Source of the DNA: Ensifer sp. WSM1721
GTDB taxonomy: Bacteria; Pseudomonadota; Alphaproteobacteria; Rhizobiales; Rhizobiaceae
Direction of reading: 5' to 3'
Assembly: GCF_000513895.2 (NCBI RefSeq)
Contig: NZ_CP165782.1
Location: 2,743,501 to 2,807,500, forward strand
Length of the DNA stretch: 64,000 nucleotides
Below are positions 49,728 to 64,000 of the stretch, piece by piece (the stretch's first letter is position 1; each line of letters begins with the position of its first letter). The translations under genes and the position numbers were made by a program. Below the pieces are notes generated by a model, which worked only from the letters and a program-made list of their open reading frames with translations, was not told the origin of the DNA and ran no database searches.

Positions 49728-51005
49728 ATGGGAAAACGATCCAGCCGATCCTTGGCGGCGATGCTCCAGGATCGGGGCGGCAATTTCGCAATGATGACGG
49801 CCTTGCTCGCGCCGCTGCTGCTTGCCGCCGGCGGTGTTTCCATCGATATGGCCAACATGCTGATGACCAAGAATCAGCTCCAGGATGCGACTGATGCGGC
49901 CGCCCTTGCGGCGGCCTCCGCGCTGGTATCCGACGCAAGGCCGGACGTCGAGGAAGCCAAGGCGATCGCACGCAAGTTCCTGAAAGCTCAGATTGCCGCC
50001 AGCAACGCAGCGGACCTCCCCGGGGCGGGCGACGAGCCTGCGACCGAGGGCACCGATGCGGCCTCGCGGCCGGAGTGGGACGATGTGAATACGTCGGAGG
50101 TGAACATCACCGAAACGCCGAACGGCACGAAAGGGAAGTCGTTCAAGGTTTCCATCGTCAACAAGCACCTGCTGCAGTTCAACGCAATGACGCGCCTGCT
50201 CGGCCAGGAGTCGATCGAGCTTGAGACGCGGGCGACGGCGGAAAGCGCCACAGAGACCAGGAATGCCATTTCCATGTATCTGGTGCTTGATCGCTCCGGC
50301 TCGATGGCGTGGAAGACCACCACGGTCGATAAGACGAGAACCAGGTGCCCGAACTATACCTCGTCAAACTGGTGGCAATATCCCAATCTGGTGGCCACCA
50401 GCCCATGCTATATCGACAAGATCAGCACGCTGAAGACGGCCGTAAACGATATGTTCGCGCCGCTGGTGCTGGCAGATCCGGAACAGGAGTACATGCGTGC
50501 CGGCGCAGTTTCCTATAACGACAAGCAGGATCCGGCGACGGAGCTGTATTGGGGCTCGCCGACAGCCGGCACCTATGTCAAAGCGCTCAAGGCCATCGGC
50601 GGCACCGATTCAAGCTCGGCATTCAAAACCGCATACGAAAAGCTGACGGCAAAGGACAGCGCAGGCACAAACCTTGAGGACAAGGCGCACGCAGTGAAGA
50701 ACGGCCAGGTCCCGGAAAAATACATTGTGTTCATGACGGATGGTGAAAACACGCATTTCAACGGAAGACCCGACAACCTTTCCTCGGATGCGATGACCAA
50801 AAGCTATTGCGACAAAGCTAAGATTGCGGGCATTCAGGTGTTTACGGTCGCCTTTATGGCCCCGCAGCGCGGCAAGGACCTCCTCCAATACTGCGCCACA
50901 TCCAACGAGCACTATCTCGAGGCGGAGAATGCAGAAGAACTGGTCGCCGAGTTCAAGAAGATCGGTGAAAAGGCGGCGGCCATGGCGTCGCGCTTGACCA
51001 AATAA
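49728..51005 (+). CDS. TadG-like pilus-assembly protein with von Willebrand factor A domain
   Basis: This is a 425-residue protein. The N-terminus RGGNFAMMTALLAPLLLAAGGVSIDMANM (about 16-44) is the TadE/TadG-like membrane segment, followed by QLQDATDAAALAAASAL. A vWA domain occupies about 180-420, with a MIDAS motif at Asp188-Arg-Ser190-Gly-Ser192. IVFMTDGENTHF carries the downstream MIDAS Asp. The bulk should lie in the periplasm. No other tad/flp genes are nearby, so it is an orphan and a role in Flp pili is unproven. ATG 49728 follows GGGGGTA at a spacing of about 8. A terminator follows. Confidence 0.85.
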   Translation: MGKRSSRSLAAMLQDRGGNFAMMTALLAPLLLAAGGVSIDMANMLMTKNQLQDATDAAALAAASALVSDARPDVEEAKAIARKFLKAQIAASNAADLPGAGDEPATEGTDAASRPEWDDVNTSEVNITETPNGTKGKSFKVSIVNKHLLQFNAMTRLLGQESIELETRATAESATETRNAISMYLVLDRSGSMAWKTTTVDKTRTRCPNYTSSNWWQYPNLVATSPCYIDKISTLKTAVNDMFAPLVLADPEQEYMRAGAVSYNDKQDPATELYWGSPTAGTYVKALKAIGGTDSSSAFKTAYEKLTAKDSAGTNLEDKAHAVKNGQVPEKYIVFMTDGENTHFNGRPDNLSSDAMTKSYCDKAKIAGIQVFTVAFMAPQRGKDLLQYCATSNEHYLEAENAEELVAEFKKIGEKAAAMASRLTK

Positions 51006-51030
51006 GGCCGCACCGCCACATATCCCCTTG

Positions 51031-51063
51031 ATGCCGCCCAGGCTCACCGGGCGGCATTTTTCT
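51031..51063 (+). terminator. rho-independent terminator of the TadG-like gene
   Basis: ATGCCGCCC (51031-51039) pairs with GGGCGGCAT (51049-51057), followed by TTTTCTTTG. It isolates the gene from the glycogen operon downstream. Confidence 0.88.
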
Positions 51064-51238
51064 TTGTGCGAAGCCAGTCGAAAATCACCACGGCCTCGCC
51101 CGCCGACAAGCCCTTGCTATTTTAAACCTTTGAAAAACACCTGTTGCAAGCGCTTCGGATCGATGCATAAATTGCCTCGATCCAGGTCGGTTCCGGCCTG
51201 CAGCCTCCTGAAATGCAATAAGGGTGACGACAGTTCTC

Positions 51239-53700
<2,462 letters not shown>

Positions 53701-53704
<4 letters not shown>

Positions 53705-55911
53705 CGTCTGCTCCCGGCAAGGATCCAGCCCCCGCCCCGTCAGGCACGCTGCCGGCGCCGGAGATTGTCGCAATACTTTCCGGTACCCATAACGACCCCT
53801 TCTCCGTCCTCGGCATGCATGCAGCGGGCGAGACCTATGTCGCCCGATGCTTCATCCCCGGCGCAGAAACGGTGGTGGCGGAAACCCTCTCCGGCAAGGA
53901 AATCGGCGCGCTGGAGCGGCGCGACGACGCCGGCTTCTTCGAGGGGCCGGTGTCGCTCCGGAAAGAGCAGCCCATCCGCTACCGCGCCCGCAACAGTGGC
54001 GGCGAGTGGATCGTCGTCGATCCCTACAGCTTCGGCCCCGTTCTCGGGCCGATGGATGACTATTATATCCGTGAGGGATCGCACCTTCGTCTTTTCGAAA
54101 AGATGGGCGCTCATCAGATTTGGCATGACGGAGCGGAGGGCTTCCACTTCGCGGTCTGGGCGCCGAACGCGCGCCGCGTCTCCGTCGTCGGCAGCTTCAA
54201 CGACTGGGACGGACGCCGGCACGTCATGCGCCTGCGCACTGATACGGGCATCTGGGAAATCTTCATCCCCGACGTGCCCGCCGGTGCCCCGTACAAATAC
54301 GAAATCCTCGGCAAGGACGGTACGCTCCTTCCGCTGAAGGCAGATCCCTTCGCCAGGCGCTCGGAACTCCGCCCCAACACTGCGTCGGTGACGACCGGTG
54401 AAATCGCCCAGGTATGGGAGGACGAAGCGCACCGGCAGCATTGGGAGGAGGTCGACCCACGCCGCCAGCCGATTTCCATCTACGAGGTCCATGCCGCCTC
54501 CTGGCAGCGCCGCGACGACGGCGGAATGCTCACCTGGGACGAACTCGCTGACCGGCTGATCCCCTATTGCGTCGACATGGGCTTCACTCATATCGAATTC
54601 CTGCCGATCTCCGAGTACCCCTACGATCCATCCTGGGGCTACCAGACGACCGGGCTTTACTCGCCGACCGCCCGCTTCGGCGAGCCCGAAGGCTTTGCCC
54701 GCTTCGTCAACGGCTGCCACAAGGTCGGCATCGGCGTCATCCTGGACTGGGTGCCGGCGCATTTCCCAACCGACGAGCATGGACTTCGCTGGTTCGACGG
54801 CACCGCGCTCTACGAACACGCCGACCCGCGCCAGGGCTTCCATCCCGACTGGAACACGGCGATCTACAATTTCGGGCGCGACGAGGTCGTCGCCTATCTC
54901 GTCAACAACGCCCTCTACTGGGCGGAGAAGTTCCATGTCGACGGCCTGCGCGTCGATGCGGTCGCCTCGATGCTCTACCTCGACTATTCGCGCCAGCACG
55001 GCGAATGGGTGCCGAACGAATATGGCGGCAACGAAAATCTCGAGGCCGTGCGGTTCCTGCAGACGATGAACACCCGCCTCTACGGCATCCACCAGGGCGT
55101 GCTGACCATCGCCGAGGAGTCGACCTCCTGGCCGAAGGTCTCGCATCCCGTGCATGCGGGCGGGCTCGGCTTCGGCTTCAAGTGGAACATGGGCTTCATG
55201 CACGACACGCTGCAATATCTCGCGCGTGAGCCCGTGCACCGCAAGTTCCACCACAACGACATGACCTTCGGCCTGCTCTACGCCTTCAGCGAGAACTTCG
55301 TGCTGCCGCTGTCGCATGACGAGGTCGTGCACGGCAAGGGATCGCTGGTTGCCAAGATGGCCGGCGACGACTGGCAGAAGTTCGCCAATCTCCGGGCCTA
55401 TTACGGCTTCATGTGGGGCTATCCCGGCAAGAAGCTGCTCTTCATGGGGCAGGAATTTGCGCAATGGCGCGAATGGGCGGAGGACCGCGCGCTCGACTGG
55501 AACCTGCTCGAATACCATCTGCACGAGGGCATGCGGCGCCTGGTGCGCGACTTGAACGGCACCTATCGCTCAAAGCCGGCGCTCCATGCGCGCGACTGCG
55601 AGGGCGATGGCTTCGAATGGATGATCGCCGACGACCGCGAGAATTCCGTCTTCGCCTGGCTGAGGAAAGCGCCCGGAGAAAAGCTGGTCGCCGTTGTCAC
55701 CAACTTCACCCCGGTCTACCGGGAGCATTACGACGTACCGCTTCCGGTCGCGGGGCGCTGGAAGGAAATCGTCAACACCGATGCGGAAATCTATGGAGGG
55801 AGTGGCAAGGGCAACGGCGGCGCCGTCTATGCCGAGAAGAGATCGAACGGAGAGACAATCGCCACCATCACGCTGCCGCCTTTGGCGACGCTGATGCTGG
55901 AGCAGGATTAG
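53701..55911 (+). CDS. glgB: 1,4-alpha-glucan branching enzyme
   Basis: This 736-residue GH13 enzyme introduces alpha-1,6 branches into glycogen. An N-terminal CBM48-type domain (about 25-235; HFAVWAPNARRVSVVGSFN) precedes the catalytic barrel. The nucleophile Asp is in GLRVDAVASMLYLDY, the acid Glu in TIAEESTSWP, and the third Asp in LPLSHDEVVHGKGS. The full-length N-terminal region marks it as the long GlgB form. Translationally coupled to glgP by the ATGA overlap. glgC follows after 115 bp. Confidence 0.96.
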
Positions 55912-56026
55912 CGCATTTTTCCCGGCCGGGCTTACCGGCGGGGCGGAACAGGAAGAAAATCATGTGGGCCGCGAGGCGTCGCACAATGCCGCCAAGCAGT
56001 CCTCGAACTGATCCTGGGGAGGACAA

Positions 56027-57289
56027 ATGGTGGAAAAACGTACGCAACCTCTGGCTCGTGATGCCATGGCCTATGTTCTCGCCGGTGGCCGCGGCAGTCG
56101 GCTGAAGGAACTGACCGACCGGCGTGCCAAGCCCGCCGTCTATTTCGGCGGCAAGGCACGCATCATCGATTTCGCGCTTTCCAACGCGCTGAATTCCGGT
56201 ATCCGCCGCATCGGGGTGGCGACGCAATACAAGGCCCACTCGCTGATCCGCCACCTGCAGCGCGGCTGGAACTTCTTCCGCCCCGAGCGCAACGAGAGCT
56301 TCGATATCCTGCCGGCGAGCCAGCGCGTCTCGGAGACGCAATGGTATGAAGGCACCGCCGACGCGGTCTTTCAGAACATCGACATCATCGAGGACCACGG
56401 CGTCGAATACATGGTGATTCTCGCCGGCGATCACGTCTACAAGATGGACTACGAGCTGATGCTGCAGCAGCACGTGGATTCCGGCGCCGACGTGACGATC
56501 GGCTGCCTGGAAGTGCCGCGCATGGAGGCGACCGGCTTCGGCGTCATGCATGTGGACAACCAGGATCGCATCATCGCCTTCGTCGAGAAGCCGGCCGATC
56601 CGCCCGGCATTCCAGGCAACCCCGAGATGGCGCTCGCCTCGATGGGCATTTACGTTTTCCATACGAAATTTTTGATGGACATGCTGCGCCGGGATGCCGC
56701 CGATCCGAAGTCGAGCCGCGACTTCGGCAAGGACATCATCCCCTATATCGTCGAACACGGAAAAGCGGTCGCCCACCGCTTCACCCACTCCTGCGTCCGC
56801 TCCGATTTCGAGCGCGAGGCCTATTGGCGCGACGTCGGCACGATCGACGCCTACTGGCAGGCCAATATCGACCTCACTCATATCACGCCGGAGCTCGACA
56901 TCTACGACAGCACCTGGCCGATCTGGACTTTCTCCGAAATCAAACCGCCCGCCAAGTTCGTCCACGACGACGAAGACCGCCGCGGCTCGGCGACTTCCTC
57001 GCTCGTCTCCGGCGATTGCATCATCTCCGGTGCGGCGCTCAACAGGAGCCTCCTGTTCACCGGCGTCCGGGTCAATTCATACTCCCGACTCGAAAATGCC
57101 GTAGTTCTTCCCGACGTGACGATCGGGCGTCACTCGATTCTCCGCAACGTCGTCATCGACAGCCGGGTCGTCATTCCGGAAGGGCTGGTCGTCGGCGATG
57201 ATCCGGAGCTCGATGCGAAACGCTTCCGCCGCACGGAAAACGGTGTCTGCCTGATCACGCAAACGATGATCGACAAGCTGGGAATGTAG
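56027..57289 (+). CDS. glgC: glucose-1-phosphate adenylyltransferase
   Basis: This 420-residue enzyme forms ADP-glucose, the committed step of glycogen synthesis. The N-terminal nucleotidyltransferase signature [20 protein letters not shown] is followed by [18 protein letters not shown]. Further motifs are [12 protein letters not shown] and [10 protein letters not shown], and a left-handed beta-helix C-terminal domain begins near residue 310. The enzyme is usually allosteric (in this group activated by fructose-6-phosphate or pyruvate, from family knowledge). ATG 56027 follows GGGGAGGACAA. glgA begins 6 bp after its stop. Confidence 0.96.
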   Translation: MVEKRTQPLARDAMAYVLAGGRGSRLKELTDRRAKPAVYFGGKARIIDFALSNALNSGIRRIGVATQYKAHSLIRHLQRGWNFFRPERNESFDILPASQRVSETQWYEGTADAVFQNIDIIEDHGVEYMVILAGDHVYKMDYELMLQQHVDSGADVTIGCLEVPRMEATGFGVMHVDNQDRIIAFVEKPADPPGIPGNPEMALASMGIYVFHTKFLMDMLRRDAADPKSSRDFGKDIIPYIVEHGKAVAHRFTHSCVRSDFEREAYWRDVGTIDAYWQANIDLTHITPELDIYDSTWPIWTFSEIKPPAKFVHDDEDRRGSATSSLVSGDCIISGAALNRSLLFTGVRVNSYSRLENAVVLPDVTIGRHSILRNVVIDSRVVIPEGLVVGDDPELDAKRFRRTENGVCLITQTMIDKLGM

Positions 57290-57295
57290 GTCTGC

Positions 57296-60372
<3,077 letters not shown>

Positions 60373-60424
60373 GGTGTGTATCGATAGGGACCGCGATGTG
60401 CGGTCCTTCTCTGTGCTTGCCGTT

Positions 60425-60594
60425 ACCCCCCTCTGCCCTGCCGGGCATTTCCCCTACAAGGGGGGAGATCGACTCGCGGCGATCCCATCGCTCCAACAGG
60501 AGCCTTACGATGCGGAGCCTCGCAATAGGCACCGGGCGGGCCACATCCAATCTCCCCACTTGTGGGGGAGATGCCCGGCAGGGCAGAGGGGGGT
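60425..60594. repeat. long imperfect inverted repeat between pgm and glgX
   Basis: The left part (60425-60472; ACCCCCCTCTGCCCTGCCGG then GCATTTCCCC) and the right part (60549-60594; CTCCCCACTTGTGGGGGAGA then TGCCCGGCAGGGCAGAGGGG) are near reverse complements around a spacer of about 77 bp. It resembles a common rhizobial dispersed repeat. Read-through from pgm to glgX would have to cross this strong structure, so the two may be expressed unequally. Confidence 0.8.
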
Positions 60595-60632
60595 GAGCGG
60601 ATACTGACTTCAACCATCAGAAGGGGCGCTTC

Positions 60633-62597
60633 ATGCCGCCGACCGGAATCCCACCTCTCGGCGTGACCCGGACGCCCGACGGAACGCGCTTTGCTGTCTG
60701 GTCGCACAATGCCGCGCGCATCGACCTTTGCCTCTTCGACAAGGCGGGCACAAAGGAACTGCGCCGCCTGCCGATGCTGCGCGAGGGCGATGTCCATAGC
60801 CTTACCCTCGCCGACATAGCCGTCGGCACCCGCTACGGCCTGCGCGCCGACGGCATCTACTCGCCCGAACATGGCCTATGGTTCGATCCCTCGAAGCTGC
60901 TGGTCGACCCCTACGCGACGGAGCTCGACCGCCCCTTTCGTCACGACCCTCGGCTGACGGTCTTCGGCGAGGAGACGGCCGACCTGGTGCCAAAGGCGAT
61001 CGTGACCCAGGCGAAAACGGTGAAGAGAACGCCGCCGCTTTTTGAGCCCGGCGGGCTGATCTATGAAGTCGCCATCAAGCCGTTCACGATTCTCCACCCG
61101 GATATTCCGAAAAAGAAACGCGGCACGTTGGCGGCTCTCGCCGAGCCGGTCGTCCTCGATCATCTCAAGCGTCTCGGCGTCTCGGCGGTCGAACTCATGC
61201 CGATCGTCGCCTGGATCGACGAGCGGCACCTGCCGCCGCTCGGCCTTCACAACGGCTGGGGCTACAATCCGATCGCGCCGATGGCGCTCGATCCGCGGCT
61301 AGTACCCGGCGGCTGCAAGGAACTTCGCAAGACCGTGGATGCGCTGCACAAGGCAGGTATCGGCGTCATCCTGGATCTGGTCTTCAACCATTCCGGCGAA
61401 AGCGACCGGCTCGGCACGACGCTTTCGATGCGCGGCCTCGACAACCTCACCTATTATCGCCACGCGGCGGACCGGCCCGGTGAACTCATCAACGACACCG
61501 GCTGCGGCAACACGATTGCCTGCGACCATTTGGTCGTTCAGAGGCTGATCCTCGACAGCCTGCGCCATTTCGTGCTTGCCGCCGGCGTCGACGGCTTCCG
61601 CTTCGATCTCGCCTCGATCCTCGGCCGCGACATGAACGGCTTCCACTGCGACGCCGCCCTTTTCGCGGCCATCGCCGCCGATCCGGTGCTCAGCGATCGT
61701 GTCCTCATCGCCGAGCCCTGGGACACGGGCCCCGGCGGCTATCAACTCGGCAATTTCCCCAAGCCCTTCCTCGAATGGAACGACCGGGCCCGCGATGATA
61801 TTCGCCGCTACTGGCGCGGCGACCGACATGCGATCGGCGCGCTTGCGAGCGCGCTCGCCGGCTCCTCGGATTCTTTTTCGCGCTGGGGGGAAACCGCGAC
61901 CCGCAGCGTCAATTTCGTCGCCGCCCATGACGGATTCACACTGGCGGATCTCGTCTCCTATGCCCGCAAGCACAACGAGGCGAACGGCGAAGGCAATCGC
62001 GACGGACACGACGAGAACTACTCGTGGAACAATGGCGCCGAAGGCCCGATCGACGATCCAGAAATCGCCGCGGCCCGGCAGCACGATGCCATGGCTCTCC
62101 TCGGCACCCTTTTTGCCTCACGCGGCACGATCATGCTGACGGCCGGCGATGAAGGCGGGCGCAGCCAGCGCGGCAACAACAATGCCTATGCGCAGGACAA
62201 CGCCGTCACTTGGCTCGATTGGGGCAAACTCGACACGAAGCTGATAGAGCACACCGCGCGGCTTTCTGCCATGCGCCGGCGTTTCGGCGTCTTTGCCGAC
62301 ACTCGTTTCTTCACCGGCATGGGCGACGTTGCCTGGCTGCGCCTCGACGGTCATCCGATGACGGTCGAGGACTGGGAACACCCCGCGACCGACAACCTCG
62401 TCATGGTGCTGGCGACCGAAGACCGCAAGCAGAAGCGACCGACGCGGCTCGCCATCGTCCTCAATCGCAGCCACGCACCGCATCCCTTCCGGCTGCCGGC
62501 GAGTCTCGACGGCGAATGGTGCGACGCACTATCGGACGCGGCACCTCCGGTCTTTGCTCCCGCCCGTTCGGTCACTTTCTTTGTCGAGGTTTTCTAA
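60633..62597 (+). CDS. glgX: glycogen debranching enzyme
   Basis: This 654-residue GH13 isoamylase-type enzyme removes alpha-1,6 branches left after phosphorylase action. The N-terminal CBM48-like domain (about 1-130; GTRFAVWSHNAARIDLCLFD) precedes the barrel. The nucleophile Asp is in VDGFRFDLASILGRD, the acid Glu in LIAEPWDTGPGGYQLGNFP, and the third Asp in NFVAAHDGFTLADL. DWGKLDTKL in the C-terminal region is typical of GlgX. ATG 60633 follows AAGGGG. Same direction as glgP-pgm, completing the glycogen set. Confidence 0.95.
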   Translation: MPPTGIPPLGVTRTPDGTRFAVWSHNAARIDLCLFDKAGTKELRRLPMLREGDVHSLTLADIAVGTRYGLRADGIYSPEHGLWFDPSKLLVDPYATELDRPFRHDPRLTVFGEETADLVPKAIVTQAKTVKRTPPLFEPGGLIYEVAIKPFTILHPDIPKKKRGTLAALAEPVVLDHLKRLGVSAVELMPIVAWIDERHLPPLGLHNGWGYNPIAPMALDPRLVPGGCKELRKTVDALHKAGIGVILDLVFNHSGESDRLGTTLSMRGLDNLTYYRHAADRPGELINDTGCGNTIACDHLVVQRLILDSLRHFVLAAGVDGFRFDLASILGRDMNGFHCDAALFAAIAADPVLSDRVLIAEPWDTGPGGYQLGNFPKPFLEWNDRARDDIRRYWRGDRHAIGALASALAGSSDSFSRWGETATRSVNFVAAHDGFTLADLVSYARKHNEANGEGNRDGHDENYSWNNGAEGPIDDPEIAAARQHDAMALLGTLFASRGTIMLTAGDEGGRSQRGNNNAYAQDNAVTWLDWGKLDTKLIEHTARLSAMRRRFGVFADTRFFTGMGDVAWLRLDGHPMTVEDWEHPATDNLVMVLATEDRKQKRPTRLAIVLNRSHAPHPFRLPASLDGEWCDALSDAAPPVFAPARSVTFFVEVF

Positions 62598-62672
62598 AGT
62601 CTTACAACCGCTTGCTAGGCCCCGCCCTACCGGCCTATAGATCGGTCGGGAGGCCTTCTTCAGGACAATCAA

Positions 62673-63161
62673 ATGCCGCACGAAATTTCGCTTTCCGATA
62701 TCAAGGAGCTGATCGGCAAAGAGCTTGGTGTCTCCGACTGGATCACCGTGACGCAAAAGACTATCGACAGCTTTGCCGAGGCGACCGGCGATTTTCAGTT
62801 CATCCACACCGACCCGGTGCGCGCCGCGGCCGAGACGCCCTTCGGCGGGACCATTGCGCACGGCTTCCTGTCGCTCTCGCTGCTCTCGGCAATGAACTAT
62901 AATTGCCTGCCGAAGATCCGCGAGCAGACGATGGGCATCAATTACGGCTTCGACAAGGTGCGCTTCGTGGCGCCGGTCAAGAGCGGCGCACGCGTGCGCG
63001 GCCGCTTCACCATGGCCGATGCCCGCTTCCGCGGCGCCGGCATGCTGATGATCACCTATGACGTCACGGTGGAGATCGAGGGCGAAAGAAAGCCGGCGCT
63101 GACGGCGACCTGGCAGACGATCATCCAGTTCGACCCCAAGGATCGGCCGGCGGATGCCTGA
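62673..63161 (+). CDS. MaoC-like (R)-specific enoyl hydratase, NodN-type
   Basis: This 162-residue hot-dog fold protein has the hydratase-2 motif in FAEATGDFQFIHTDPVRAA, followed by TPFGGTIAHGFLSLSLLSAM. The catalytic Asp and His lie in GDFQFIH. In rhizobia the closest named relatives are NodN-like dehydratases. A role in (R)-3-hydroxyacyl-CoA metabolism is inferred from family only. ATG 62673 follows TCAGGACAATCAA. Its stop overlaps the next gene's start by 8 bp, so the two are coupled. Confidence 0.88.
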   Translation: MPHEISLSDIKELIGKELGVSDWITVTQKTIDSFAEATGDFQFIHTDPVRAAAETPFGGTIAHGFLSLSLLSAMNYNCLPKIREQTMGINYGFDKVRFVAPVKSGARVRGRFTMADARFRGAGMLMITYDVTVEIEGERKPALTATWQTIIQFDPKDRPADA

Positions 63162-64000
63162 GGAGGCGGTTATCGAGACGCGCGTTCGCGACGCCTTCCG
63201 CGACCAGGCGAAAGCCTGCAACGATCTGGGCTCGCCCTTCACCGCCCGGCTCTGCCGTCTCGTCGCCGACCGGTTGGATGCAGGCTCGCCCGTCGGCAGC
63301 TGGATTCTCCGCTGGCCCGGCGACCCGACGTCGAGTGGCGATTCCGTCGCGCTGCGCCTCGCCGGCGCACTGCATGCGCTGGTGCTCTCCGGTCGCGACG
63401 ACGGCCTCAAAGCAAGTTATCCGCCGAATCGCGTCGACGACGAAACCCTCTGGCAGGCGGTCGGGCGGGCACTCCGGCAGGAAGCCGACTTCATCCACGA
63501 TCGTCTCGCCTCCGCGCCGCAGACCAACGAGGTGCGGCGCTCCGGCGCCCTGCTTCCGGGTTTCCTCACGGTTGCACAGCTTCTCGGAAAACCGCTGGTT
63601 CTCTCCGAGGTCGGCGCCAGCGCCGGTCTGAACCTGCACTGGGACCGCTACCACTACGTTCTTGGCAATGATCATTGGGGCGACGAAACCGCCGCGGTGC
63701 TTATCGCTCCGGACTGGTCTGGGGAAACCCCTCCCCTTCAACCCGCCGAAATCACAGAGCGCGCCGGCTGCGACCTGCATCCGCTCGACCTGGCGAGCGA
63801 CGACGATCGACTACGGCTTCTCTCCTATATCTGGGCAGACCAGTTCGACCGACTTGATCGAACCAGGAAAGCACTCGATGTCGCGGCAGGTCAACGGGAC
63901 CTGGTCGAGCGCGCCGACGCGATCGATTGGCTGAAGAAGCGGCTGATCCGCGTTTTTTCCGGCGCCACCCACGTCGTCTATCACTCGATCGCCTGGCAAT
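63154..64000 (+). CDS. DUF2332 family protein (partial, C-terminus beyond right edge)
   Basis: The first 282 codons are present, opening at ATG 63154 inside the end of the MaoC-like gene. Recognisable DUF2332 blocks are FRDQAKACNDLGSPFTARLC near residue 15, VLSEVGASAGLNLHWDRYHY near 150, CDLHPLDL near 207, and VVYHSIAWQ at the cut end. The domain has a methyltransferase-like GxSAGLN loop, but no activity is established for the family. The full protein is usually about 340-370 residues, so roughly 60-90 residues are missing. No ribosome-binding site of its own is obvious, and translational coupling is likely. Confidence 0.85.
   Translation, partial: MPEEAVIETRVRDAFRDQAKACNDLGSPFTARLCRLVADRLDAGSPVGSWILRWPGDPTSSGDSVALRLAGALHALVLSGRDDGLKASYPPNRVDDETLWQAVGRALRQEADFIHDRLASAPQTNEVRRSGALLPGFLTVAQLLGKPLVLSEVGASAGLNLHWDRYHYVLGNDHWGDETAAVLIAPDWSGETPPLQPAEITERAGCDLHPLDLASDDDRLRLLSYIWADQFDRLDRTRKALDVAAGQRDLVERADAIDWLKKRLIRVFSGATHVVYHSIAWQ

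Noticed and set aside
53740..55524. 594-codon minus-strand open frame over glgB
   Set aside because: Antisense to an unmistakable branching enzyme; composition typical of shadow frames.

Overview
The window looks like chromosomal DNA of a Rhizobiaceae bacterium, most likely Sinorhizobium/Ensifer (meliloti-medicae group). The reasons are: high GC; an Omp10-type lipoprotein; a CpdR with Asp53; a homospermidine synthase; an MmgR/suhB-type small RNA next to hisN; a ROSE-type thermometer before a small heat-shock gene; and several rhizobial intergenic palindromic repeats (two good RIME-like copies, one decayed copy and three other families). The species assignment rests on recalled gene content and order, not on a search. 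I see no prophage, insertion sequence, CRISPR array or plasmid function. Nearly all of the window is ordinary, densely coding chromosome.

Layout. Positions 1-5028 hold the end of a response-regulator gene (cut by the left edge), pepF, the folate pair pabB-pabC, and a PAS-GGDEF protein that overlaps pabC tail to tail. Positions 5182-17152 hold a DUF3445 haem N-demethylase-like protein, homospermidine synthase, Omp10, a 5'-nucleotidase fused to LysM, hemH, a beta-barrel protein, galU, a lytic transglycosylase and a DUF459/SGNH protein. Much of this block concerns the envelope. Positions 17420-25314 hold gltD-gltB (glutamate synthase, minus strand) and a threonine aldolase. Positions 25355-30251 are rich in RNA: an RpoH-type promoter plus ROSE element for hsp20, a possible new sRNA, a lysophospholipase-like hydrolase, hisN, the MmgR-type sRNA, an N-formylglutamate amidohydrolase, cpdR and tRNA-Val. 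Positions 30531-36722 hold a peroxiredoxin-like protein, a very large zinc-ribbon/cyclase/ATPase/TPR protein and ilvD.

Positions 36792-42807 are an accessory-looking block of small stress or detoxification genes with local regulators: GFA, two MarR genes with visible operators, DUF899, DUF1579, VOC, LysR and an aldo/keto reductase. Positions 42921-49549 form a tight three-gene operon: transglutaminase-DUF2126, circularly permuted ATP-grasp fused to alpha-E, and a second transglutaminase. This is a known but biochemically undefined predicted peptide-ligation system and is the best candidate here for undescribed biology. A TadG-like vWA protein follows.

Positions 51239-62597 are a complete glycogen cluster (glgP-glgB-glgC-glgA-pgm, then glgX), covering ADP-glucose synthesis, polymerisation, branching, phosphorolysis, debranching and glucose-phosphate interconversion. 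The right edge has a MaoC-like hydratase and a DUF2332 gene cut by the window. Carbon and nitrogen storage recurs (glycogen, glutamate synthase, MmgR, polyamine), but nothing in the sequence ties these loci into one regulon.
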